NCBI GenBank assembly: GCA_029776125.1
Contig: JARVJS010000006.1
Coordinates: 1-39,590 of the forward strand
Source: Nitrososphaeria archaeon
Lineage (GTDB): Archaea > Thermoproteota > Nitrososphaeria > JACIWG01
Reading direction: 5' to 3'
Length of the DNA: 39,590 nt
Positions 27,838-35,682 of this stretch are shown here, piece after piece; within the stretch, counting starts at the first letter, position 1, and every line of letters begins with the position of its first letter. The translations under genes and the position numbers were made by a program. The notes beneath the pieces were generated by a model that worked only from the letters and a program-made list of their open reading frames with translations, searched no databases and was not told where the DNA came from.

Positions 27838-28311
27838 ATGAAAAAAACTAAAAAATTTCATATTGGATGGGGGTTTGGAAACTGTAATTTTAAATGTATC
27901 CATTGTTACAATAGTTCAAAAAAACAAAAGTATAAATATCAATTAGATTTATTATTGTCAACTGCACGACAGTTATGTCTTATAGCAGATTCTATAAATT
28001 TTGGTTCAGGCGAATTTATCTATAATGACCATACAATTGAATTGTTAGAATTCATTCATTCTGAATTTTCTGAAGTTCCTATTGCATTAACAACCAATGG
28101 TTCTTCAGTGTTACGATTATCTGAAGAAAAACTTTTATATTTTCATGACATAGATGTCTCTTTGGATTTTCCAACTAAAGAAAAACAAGTTGATTTTAGG
28201 CAACACAGCAGTGCTTGGGATATTCCTATTAAGGCATTACAAAAACTAAAGTCAATAAATAAAATTCCATTTACAATAGTAACTTGTGTCACAATTGTTA
28301 AAATTATGTAG
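27838..28311 (+). CDS. Short or truncated radical SAM protein
   Basis: GNCNFKCIHCYNSS (CxxxCxxC); only 157 aa, ends soon after the central strands. Confidence 0.6.
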   Translation: MKKTKKFHIGWGFGNCNFKCIHCYNSSKKQKYKYQLDLLLSTARQLCLIADSINFGSGEFIYNDHTIELLEFIHSEFSEVPIALTTNGSSVLRLSEEKLLYFHDIDVSLDFPTKEKQVDFRQHSSAWDIPIKALQKLKSINKIPFTIVTCVTIVKIM

Positions 28312-28323
28312 AAAGGAGGAAAT

Positions 28324-28776
28324 ATGAAAAATGTAACAGTTCTAATTAAAAAATTATCCCATGCAGAGGATTTACCGCTTCCTCAATATGCAACAGAACA
28401 CTCTGCAGGAATGGATTTGATTGCAGCAGTTACAGAACCTGTTAAACTGAAACCTTTTCAGAGATTATTAATACCTACAGGTATATCTATTGAACTACCT
28501 GTTGGTTACGAAGCACAGGTAAGACCAAGAAGTGGACTTGCGATAAAACATGGAATAACTGTGTTAAACACGCCAGGCACAATAGATGCAGACTACAGAG
28601 GTGAAATAGGAGTAATTTTGATTAATTTAGGCTACCAAGATTTTATTATTGAAAGAGGTATGCGTATTGCTCAGTTAGTTGTATCGCCTGTAGTAAAAGC
28701 AGAAATTGTTGAAGTTGGAGAGCTTCAGGAGACTGTAAGAGGCAGTGGTGGATTTGGTTCAACAGGAACAAAGTAG
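28324..28776 (+). CDS. dut: dUTP diphosphatase
   Basis: [52 protein letters not shown]. Confidence 0.96.
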   Translation: MKNVTVLIKKLSHAEDLPLPQYATEHSAGMDLIAAVTEPVKLKPFQRLLIPTGISIELPVGYEAQVRPRSGLAIKHGITVLNTPGTIDADYRGEIGVILINLGYQDFIIERGMRIAQLVVSPVVKAEIVEVGELQETVRGSGGFGSTGTK

Positions 28777-28785
28777 GTGATAGCT

Positions 28786-29151
28786 ATGGTAAACAAAAAC
28801 TACATATTTGTTTATGGAACCTTAAAAAAAGGAAAATGTAGACACGACATACTTGTAGAGGGAAAGGCAGAATTTATTGATTACGCAGAACTTGAAGGAT
28901 ATGACATATATGATACAGGTTATTATCCAGGAATAGTGAAAGGAAAGGGAAAGGTTTATGGAGAAGTTTATTGCGTAAGCGATGAATTATTAAATGTTTT
29001 GGATATTATTGAAGGAGTTGATTATAATTTATTTAAAAGAGAAATTTTGCCTGTAGAACTGCTAAATTATAAAACAAAATTATATGTTTTTGTTTATGTG
29101 TTCCAAGGAAACACAAACTACTTGCAACTGATTGCAAATGGAAAATATTAA
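28786..29151 (+). CDS. Gamma-glutamylcyclotransferase/AIG2-like protein
   Basis: YIFVYGTLKKGKCRHDIL, GYYPGIVKG, VYGEVYCVSDELLNVLDIIEG. Confidence 0.85.
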   Translation: MVNKNYIFVYGTLKKGKCRHDILVEGKAEFIDYAELEGYDIYDTGYYPGIVKGKGKVYGEVYCVSDELLNVLDIIEGVDYNLFKREILPVELLNYKTKLYVFVYVFQGNTNYLQLIANGKY

Positions 29152-29167
29152 GAAAGGAGATTAAATT

Positions 29168-30013
29168 ATGGAATTAATTGAAAAAATTAAAACATTACTA
29201 GTTAATGAACAGCAAAAAAACGAAAAAACACAAATGCTTGCAACTCAAGAAATTCAGGAAGAAGAGGATCAAGAAGAGATACAAGAGCAGGTTAAAGAGT
29301 CCTACATTGCAGCAATTGTAGATGTAGCAAATTTTATGGACAGAGATCTTACAAATTTATTTGAAAAAGTTTTTGTCATAACCAACAATGCAAATGCAGA
29401 TATAATTGCAATAGTAAACATTCACAGAAAAGAAATCATTGAAAAGATTGAAACCATTGCAAACATATTTAAGAAGTTTTCTGTGCTTGTCTATTTTGCT
29501 ACCTCTGAGACTGACATTGAAGTTACTAAATTTGCCATGCGGAAAATAAATCTTGGTATAGGAAAAGTATTAGTTGCAACAGGAGACTTTGGTTTAATTC
29601 AAACTATTGCCTCGTTTGTTTCCCCTGAAAAGGTTGGATTTTTCATTGACAAAAATAATATTCCCTCTCAAATACACTCTCTCACTCAGATAGGATATTC
29701 TGTTCGTATTGCAGACATAATCTCAAAGAAAGAAGGATTAATAAGAAGGTTAATACATGTATCACCAAACTATATTCGTAGGGCAAGAAACTACAGTTTA
29801 CCCGATGAAATAGAGGAAAAGATACTGAGCGTCCTACCTAAAACAACAGAGGAATTAAAAGCCTTTATTGAGCAAAACAACCTTATGAATAACATTGACA
29901 ACTACAAAGTTGAACTTGCCTCTCTTGCAATAAGAAATAAAGTAAAATTTTTCCATGACAAAGAGAAAAATATCGTAACAGTCCTTCCTGTATCATCTAA
30001 ACAGGAAAATTAA
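29168..30013 (+). CDS. NYN/PIN-like protein with C-terminal helical domain
   Basis: AAIVDVANFMDRD and VLVATGDFGLIQTIASF acidic positions. Confidence 0.5.
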   Translation: MELIEKIKTLLVNEQQKNEKTQMLATQEIQEEEDQEEIQEQVKESYIAAIVDVANFMDRDLTNLFEKVFVITNNANADIIAIVNIHRKEIIEKIETIANIFKKFSVLVYFATSETDIEVTKFAMRKINLGIGKVLVATGDFGLIQTIASFVSPEKVGFFIDKNNIPSQIHSLTQIGYSVRIADIISKKEGLIRRLIHVSPNYIRRARNYSLPDEIEEKILSVLPKTTEELKAFIEQNNLMNNIDNYKVELASLAIRNKVKFFHDKEKNIVTVLPVSSKQEN

Positions 30014-30033
30014 TAAAAGACAGAGACAAACAA

Positions 30034-30080
30034 AAAACCCACTAAGGGTTCTCTTAATGAGAAACGCCTTAGTGGGTTTT
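30034..30080. terminator. Bidirectional nested-hairpin terminator
   Basis: AAAACCCACTAAGG ... CCTTAGTGGGTTTT with inner TTCTC/GAGAA. Confidence 0.8.
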
Positions 30081-30087
30081 CCCCAAT

Positions 30088-30354
30088 AAAAAAGCCCGCC
30101 GAATGCACGGGCGGTTGGTGAGGGAACCAACCCTCCCCGTCGGCGGGCTAAAGCAAATTTGTTAGGTGGAGATTAAATTATTCTCCACCTAACAAACCGA
30201 AATACTGACTCTCCCCCAACCCATCCAAGATGGAATTAGGAGAGAATAAAAAAAGCTTATTTCTGGATTTTTTTATCTCTCAGGTGCCCCTGAGAGAATT
30301 TTTATAGATTGGCTTGTTAGCCAATCTATAATAGCCCTTTGCGGGCTAAAAAAT
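30088..30354 (-). ncRNA. Candidate structured ncRNA ending in an intrinsic terminator
   Basis: minus-strand promoter at 30362-30390, consecutive perfect hairpins, terminator AGCCCGCCGA..TCGGCGGGCTTTTTT on the minus strand, no ORF. Confidence 0.5.
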
Positions 30355-30361
30355 ATAATTT

Positions 30362-30390
30362 ATACTAACCTATACTTTACAGGTTGTCAA
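30362..30390 (-). promoter_or_regulatory. Minus-strand promoter TTGACA-N17-TAGTAT
   Basis: reverse complement of 30362-30390; related to promoters at 32136 and 35809. Confidence 0.6.
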
Positions 30391-30444
30391 GTAGCAAAAT
30401 TTGATAGGCGAAAATTGACAATCAAAAGTTTAACCAAATAAAAA

Positions 30445-30484
30445 AGCCCGCTAAGGGCTCTCTTGAGGAGACTCCTTGCGGGCT
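30445..30484 (-). terminator. Nested-hairpin terminator of minus-strand small-gene operon
   Basis: AGCCCGC..AAGG/CCTT..GCGGGCT, U-tract on minus strand. Confidence 0.75.
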
Positions 30485-30494
30485 ATGAGATAAA

Positions 30495-30722
30495 TTATTC
30501 AGTTCCATTTAATTCCGCTAAAACCATCTCTACAACTTCTGTTCTATCAACACCTGGATCTTCGTCATCCCAAATTACTTCGTATTCAGGCTCAAGCTCT
30601 AATCCACCAACTATATTTTTTGTTTCTATAACTACCCCTTCATAGGTTTTACCTTTCCATTCAATTTCAAAAGGGATAGTTCTTTCGTATGATACCTCAT
30701 CCTCAAATACTCTTATTTTCAT
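30495..30722 (-). CDS. Small acidic hypothetical protein, paralog of 30879..31115
   Basis: RBS AAAGGAGGTG; PFEIEWKGKTYEGVVIE. Confidence 0.65.
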   Translation of the reverse strand: MKIRVFEDEVSYERTIPFEIEWKGKTYEGVVIETKNIVGGLELEPEYEVIWDDEDPGVDRTEVVEMVLAELNGTE

Positions 30723-30868
30723 AGATACACCTCCTTTAATATTTTGTTTTTCTTATTCTTAAAATTCTTACACTCATTCTTACTGCTTCTTTTCCTTTTA
30801 TCCTCTGCTACCCTATGGGCTTTGCGTAGGAAAAGAACCGCATCCATTGGTAATCTTGCTTTTATCAT
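30719..30868 (-). CDS. 49-aa basic hypothetical protein overlapping the next ORF start (not in ORF track)
   Basis: RBS AAGGAGGTGCACATG; MIKARLPMDAVLFLRKAHRVAEDKRKRSS...; ATGA overlap. Confidence 0.5.
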   Translation of the reverse strand: MIKARLPMDAVLFLRKAHRVAEDKRKRSSKNECKNFKNKKNKILKEVYL

Positions 30869-30878
30869 GTGCACCTCC

Positions 30879-31115
30879 TTAATTTGTTAATTTTTGTGAT
30901 TCTTCTAAAAAGCAATTTAACACTTTCTTAAAGATTTCTGCTTCAGTAACAGGGTCTATATCCTCAAGAAAAGTAATTTCTGCATCCTCTTCAAAAGTTC
31001 CATTGACATCAAGGTAAGATATTTCAAGTATGCCTTCATAAGTTTTGCCTTGATGCGTAACTTCAAAGGGATAGGTTTTAATTATGTTTTCTTTGTCATA
31101 AAATATTTTTACCAT
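30879..31115 (-). CDS. Small acidic hypothetical protein, paralog of 30495..30722
   Basis: PFEVTHQGKTYEGILEI; RBS AAAGGAGGG. Confidence 0.65.
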   Translation of the reverse strand: MVKIFYDKENIIKTYPFEVTHQGKTYEGILEISYLDVNGTFEEDAEITFLEDIDPVTEAEIFKKVLNCFLEESQKLTN

Positions 31116-31142
31116 AATTTTCCCTCCTTTTTTTAATTAAAA

Positions 31143-31613
31143 TTACATTTTAATTCCATAGGCATTTTTCTCAATTTGTTCTTGTAATGGAATGACCTCT
31201 AATGGAATTTTACTTGATAGAATATTGATGAAATTGTCCAAATCCCGACTGTCGTTTTCTACTTTGTATTCATACCACTTACTTTCAATCTCCTCTGGAT
31301 TAATCTCTATTGGAATACGAATGATTTTTTGAGTGAAATTACTATCTTCATCAAAAAATACAATATGCTGATAATCTTGTTCTAAATAGTTCCTTATCAA
31401 AGAAAAATGTTCACCTTTGATAAAAAGTTCTATTAGACATTCTGCACAAAGAGGATTGGCATCCCCATGATTTAAGATAAGGTCTAAATGTTCTTTTGCT
31501 TTTTCGTAACTTTCCCCCATCCAATAAAGATAATCCGTCTCTTTAGCACAATTTCCACATTTGTTAGTACCTAATTCTTTAGCAGAAAATTTAAATATTT
31601 TTTCCTTTTTCAT
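31143..31613 (-). CDS. Hypothetical protein with possible zinc site
   Basis: CGNCAKE..PLCAEC; RBS AAAGGAG. Confidence 0.65.
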   Translation of the reverse strand: MKKEKIFKFSAKELGTNKCGNCAKETDYLYWMGESYEKAKEHLDLILNHGDANPLCAECLIELFIKGEHFSLIRNYLEQDYQHIVFFDEDSNFTQKIIRIPIEINPEEIESKWYEYKVENDSRDLDNFINILSSKIPLEVIPLQEQIEKNAYGIKM

Positions 31614-31659
31614 ATAATTCTCCTTTTTAAATAAATTAATTCGTCAAAGACGAATTTCA

Positions 31660-31986
31660 CTACATTAATAAAACTTTTAATTCATCAAAAACTGCAAATT
31701 TTAAATCCTCAAAATCTTTCTTTGTTATATCTGTTTCTCTCCCGTTTTTAATTTTTATTACTCCAAGCGTGTTGAAATAATTAGTTTTCCATTTGGGAGT
31801 TTCAATGTAAATTAAGTTTCCATCTCTTTTTAAATTCACATTGTTTAAGACAATATTATATCCATGTTTAAATCCAATAATATCTGCCACAAATGCTCCA
31901 ATGTCATAAATAAACTCAGCTTCCTCAAAATCATTAAATCCAAATCTCCATAAAAATTTTTCTCTTGATATAGTTTGATTTTTCAT
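31660..31986 (-). CDS. Hypothetical protein, first gene after duplicated leader
   Basis: RBS AAAAGGAGG; preceded by leader 32011-32141. Confidence 0.65.
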   Translation of the reverse strand: MKNQTISREKFLWRFGFNDFEEAEFIYDIGAFVADIIGFKHGYNIVLNNVNLKRDGNLIYIETPKWKTNYFNTLGVIKIKNGRETDITKKDFEDLKFAVFDELKVLLM

Positions 31987-32004
31987 ATAACCTCCTTTTA
32001 ATAA

Positions 32005-32141
32005 ATAATTAATCCGCCAAGGGCGGATTTTATAGAAATATTAAATTACTTGTTTTTAAGGATATGACCTTTTTGGCGGGATCTGAGGTTACATAACCTC
32101 AGAGAAAGGGATTGGAAACAAACTATTACACTATCAGATTA
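32005..32141 (-). promoter_or_regulatory. Structured 5' leader copy A, with promoter TTGACA-N17-TAATCT at 32136-32164
   Basis: hairpins TCTGAGGTTA/TAACCTCAGA (32082-32103) and AATCCGCC/GGCGGATT (32011-32029); copy B at 35683-35814. Confidence 0.65.
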
Positions 32142-32229
32142 CCACTATATCCCACAGGTGTCAAGTGGTAAATTTTGATAGTCATCTTGTTTGGTGGAAA
32201 ATTTTTCCACCATGTATAAAGCCAATAAA

Positions 32230-32276
32230 AAAGCCCGCTAAGGGCTCTCTTGAGGAGAGACTTCCTTGCGGGCTTT
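32230..32276. terminator. Nested-hairpin terminator
   Basis: AAAGCCCGC ... GCGGGCTTT with inner CTCTC TTGA GGAGAG. Confidence 0.8.
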
Positions 32277-32290
32277 GATGTTGGAGTTAA

Positions 32291-33181
32291 TTATGTAAAT
32301 AAAGTTTTTGATGGAGTTTTCTGCTGTGCTGCCTTCCTTCTTGTTGCCAAAATCTCTACCAATATCTGTTTAAGCTTAATTTGAAAATCAACAAAGAAAT
32401 CCCAATCATCAGGAACAACAAACACTAAAAAATCAGATGAAGCAAAGCCATTCACCTGCCGAAAAACATCGGAGCATGCTATCACAAGATCAGGCTTATA
32501 AGGATATTTGCCATTGAACTGAGACTTCAGATGATAGAGAAATTGCAGGAGTCTGTTTCTTTGGTAGGTGATTTTTATTTTCTCAATAAAAGCATATAAA
32601 GTTTTCACAACTACCTGTTTTTTATCACCAATTTTTCTAAATAAGCAATCCTGCAGAGAGAAATATATATTGCCTTTAGTCTCTACTTGAGGAAGGCTCT
32701 TGCCATAATACTGTTCCACTTTTTCAGTTATCAACTTCTTTTCGATTGGTGTTAACGATGGAATTAAAGAAAGTTGTTCTGTTTGCGAATAAAAACGCTC
32801 ACTGTTAAGATAGTTTTCGTTCTTATAAAGCAAGATATTCCCAAAAATATCGGTTTTGCCTGTTAGGAAGTCCATTAATTTCTGTTGTTTGTTATCTGTT
32901 TCATAGTTAGGATGAAAATCCCAATAGGTAGTGAAATTAACATCTTCCGCAAAATGCCTATAATAGTCTTCAGGTAGATTTTGAAGTTGTCTTCTGCGTT
33001 GGTCAGAAACACAGTTATTGATAACATCCCAAAATATCTCCCAATAGGGAAACTCCTTTTCAAGTTCAGAAGGAAAATCCATTGGAATAGCTCCTTCTTG
33101 TGAGTAGAAAATAACAAGTTCTCCTGTGCGAGAATCCTTCCCGAAAAACCTCACTGTGCCTGTTGCTTTAACTTCTCCCAT
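32291..33181 (-). CDS. Hypothetical protein (ORF extends to 33214; likely start MGEVKATG at 33181)
   Basis: RBS AAGGAGG upstream of the internal ATG; no family recognised. Confidence 0.6.
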   Translation of the reverse strand: MGEVKATGTVRFFGKDSRTGELVIFYSQEGAIPMDFPSELEKEFPYWEIFWDVINNCVSDQRRRQLQNLPEDYYRHFAEDVNFTTYWDFHPNYETDNKQQKLMDFLTGKTDIFGNILLYKNENYLNSERFYSQTEQLSLIPSLTPIEKKLITEKVEQYYGKSLPQVETKGNIYFSLQDCLFRKIGDKKQVVVKTLYAFIEKIKITYQRNRLLQFLYHLKSQFNGKYPYKPDLVIACSDVFRQVNGFASSDFLVFVVPDDWDFFVDFQIKLKQILVEILATRRKAAQQKTPSKTLFT

Positions 33182-33271
33182 AAAAACCTCCTTAATTGTT
33201 ATATAAAGAGCCATACGCTCCTTATATAATTAATGCAATTTGAAATATTAAAAATTTTTGTTAGACAAATT

Positions 33272-33300
33272 TTGATTAATATAGGTACCCTATATGTAGG
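33272..33300 (+). promoter_or_regulatory. Promoter block copy 6, abutting an ATG
   Basis: TTGATTAATATAGGTACCCTATATGTAGG|ATG. Confidence 0.68.
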
Positions 33301-34047
33301 ATGAATAAAACTTTAATTGAATGGTGTGATTATACATGGAACCCTATAACAGGCTGTTTCCATCCCTGCAAAAACACTTACTGTTATAACACCACAAAAC
33401 TATCTTCTCCATTAAACAGATTTGGTGCTAAATATAAACAAAATGGAACTTTTCATTTTGAAAAAAATTGGAAAAGCAGACAAACAGGACAGTGTCATGT
33501 AGCAGAGAAAGGAGAAATTTATCCTTATGGCTATGATCCAACTTTTTATCCTCACAGGCTTGATGAACCTCTGAAAATAAAAAAACCTGCGAAAATATTC
33601 GTTGTAGATACAGGAGATATGTTTGGAAATTGGGTTCCAGAGGAATGGATTGAACAAATTTTAAATGTGGTAAAACATTGTAGCTGGCATACTTTTCAGT
33701 TTCTTACAAAGAATCCTGAAAGGCTTATTAAGTATGAATTTCCCGATAATGCATGGGTAGGAACGTCGGTAAACTCAGACATAGATGTCAAACGATCAAA
33801 TATTATCAAACAAGCAAAGGCAAAAATAAAATACTTAAGCATTGAACCTCTACTTGGATCTATTACTTTTGACCTAAAAGGAATAGATTGGATAATTATA
33901 GGAGCTCAAACAGGTAAAAATCCTTTTGTGCCTAAAACAGAATGGATTGATAAAATAATCAAACAATCAAATAAATACAAAATACCTGTATTTTTTAAAG
34001 AAAACATTAAACAGTATTCAAACTATTTTGTTCAACAATTCCCTTAG
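33301..34047 (+). CDS. DUF5131 (phage Gp37/Gp68-like) radical SAM-like protein
   Basis: IEWCDYTWNPITGCFHPCKNTYCYN, IFVVDTGDMFGNWVP, FQFLTKNPERL, WVGTSV, LSIEPLLG motifs. Confidence 0.88.
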   Translation: MNKTLIEWCDYTWNPITGCFHPCKNTYCYNTTKLSSPLNRFGAKYKQNGTFHFEKNWKSRQTGQCHVAEKGEIYPYGYDPTFYPHRLDEPLKIKKPAKIFVVDTGDMFGNWVPEEWIEQILNVVKHCSWHTFQFLTKNPERLIKYEFPDNAWVGTSVNSDIDVKRSNIIKQAKAKIKYLSIEPLLGSITFDLKGIDWIIIGAQTGKNPFVPKTEWIDKIIKQSNKYKIPVFFKENIKQYSNYFVQQFP

Positions 34048-34082
34048 TGGAAAATTTTTCCACCATGTATAAAGCCAATAAA

Positions 34083-34129
34083 AAAGCCCGCTTAGGGCTC
34101 TCTTAAGGAGAGACACTTTAGCGGGCTTT
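34083..34129. terminator. Nested-hairpin terminator between convergent genes
   Basis: AAAGCCCGCT ... AGCGGGCTTT with inner CTCTCTTAAGGAGAG. Confidence 0.8.
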
Positions 34130-34137
34130 GAGAAAAA

Positions 34138-35304
34138 TCATTTCCTCTTTCTTAACTGCAAGGCTATAAAGACCATTGGGACTGCTTTGCAAGCTCCCAT
34201 TTCCTCTTTATAGACCTGTGCTTTAAGTACTTCTACTTCGTATCCATATTTTTCTGCTATTTCTTTATACTTATTAGGTATTACAGTTTTTCTTGCCTCG
34301 TGCATGTTTTTTTCCTTTGGGCAAGTCTGCTGATACACCTCAAGGACATCAGAGGTTTCTCTACCGCCCATAAAGGTTAAAGCAACAAGGCATTCATCTT
34401 TGAGGAAACCATTTTTAATTGCATTTTCAAATACTTGAAGTCTCTGAAAATTAAATTGTCCCATATAGTCCAACCAAAGTAAATCAAACAAAAAGGAATG
34501 CTTTTCCTGAGCAAAAAACTCTTTATCGCTTATATTGTAGAAATCAATATTTTTAACAGGTGGCATATTGTGTTTGCTAAATTCATACACCACAGGGTCA
34601 ACTTCAATTCCTACTATACTTTTACAATTGTTTTGTAAAAGTAAGTCTCTCTCAAATATCCATTCTGTACCGGGTAAGGTAAAAGCAGAAATTGGAGAGT
34701 AAGACTTGGCAAGCTCAAGTAAGTATTTTCTTATTTCAAATTTTTCAAGTCGGTAGGAGAGATTGATTACTGTGTTTGTTTTCCCAGGGGTAGAAGCTTT
34801 AAGCATTTTAGAAGTAATTTTTTGTTTCTTATGGTTTTCTTTACAAAGAGGATTAGACGCTTTTAATTTTTTTAATTTTGCGATTCTGTTTTTTATTCTT
34901 TCATAATCATCGGTAAATATATATTTTTTCACTCCATTTGGAATAGAATCATAATATTGACATACTTTTTCAATATTTTCAGGAGTTCTTTCTGCTCTAT
35001 ATTGTTCATAGAATTTATAAAAATTGTTTCTTATCTGTAAGTAGTTGTTTTCAAATAAAGTACTAAGCTCTACTTCATTCTTTTTTCTGTTATTTTCAGG
35101 CTTATTTATAGCTTTCTTTTCGCTGTAGAGGTTATTTTTTATTCTAAAAACAACCCCTGCTACTGCATATATTTCTTTGCCTAATACATTTTTTTTGTCC
35201 TTTAAAGAAGAATACAATTCAACAATTTGATTAGCAACTTCTTTGTCTCTTGTTTTTCTAAATAAAGAAACTAAATTTAATATTTTTTCCCTTAATTCAA
35301 CCAT
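34138..35304 (-). CDS. Methyltransferase-like Rossmann protein, function unknown
   Basis: TLPGTEWIFERDLLL, SIVGIEVDPVVYEFSKHN, LLWLDYMGQF. Confidence 0.45.
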   Translation of the reverse strand: MVELREKILNLVSLFRKTRDKEVANQIVELYSSLKDKKNVLGKEIYAVAGVVFRIKNNLYSEKKAINKPENNRKKNEVELSTLFENNYLQIRNNFYKFYEQYRAERTPENIEKVCQYYDSIPNGVKKYIFTDDYERIKNRIAKLKKLKASNPLCKENHKKQKITSKMLKASTPGKTNTVINLSYRLEKFEIRKYLLELAKSYSPISAFTLPGTEWIFERDLLLQNNCKSIVGIEVDPVVYEFSKHNMPPVKNIDFYNISDKEFFAQEKHSFLFDLLWLDYMGQFNFQRLQVFENAIKNGFLKDECLVALTFMGGRETSDVLEVYQQTCPKEKNMHEARKTVIPNKYKEIAEKYGYEVEVLKAQVYKEEMGACKAVPMVFIALQLRKRK

Positions 35305-35364
35305 ATAGTTCCCTCTTAAAATAAAAATTATTTATCCGCCAAGGGCGGATTCATAAGTAAAAAA

Positions 35365-35655
35365 TTAAATTGGTTTTGTTATTCCATATTTCTTATCACA
35401 AATTCTCAAATAAGGAGTTGTAGGCTCATCAGGATACTCAAAAGATATTAACCCTGGCTCACCATATAATAGAATTGATAATTTGTCTACAAGTTTCTTG
35501 ATTGCCTTCTCATGCTCTGTTTTTCTTTGTTCCTCCTTTTTTGTTAGCCCTCTCTGATAATCACAAAGTCCTAAATCAAACATTTTTTCACTCCAAAAAG
35601 AAAGTTCCTCTAAAACTTCCTTTGCCTCATAGAGTTTTTCAAGATTAGAAACCAT
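35365..35655 (-). CDS. Hypothetical 96-aa protein downstream of leader copy B
   Basis: RBS AAGGAGG before ATG. Confidence 0.6.
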   Translation of the reverse strand: MVSNLEKLYEAKEVLEELSFWSEKMFDLGLCDYQRGLTKKEEQRKTEHEKAIKKLVDKLSILLYGEPGLISFEYPDEPTTPYLRICDKKYGITKPI

Positions 35656-35682
35656 ATAATCCTCCTTACAAACAATAAAATT

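Noticed and set aside
30090-30200. Possible tRNA or tmRNA in the structured region
   Set aside because: No cloverleaf, no T-loop GTTCRANNC, no CCA-like end; stems fit serial hairpins.
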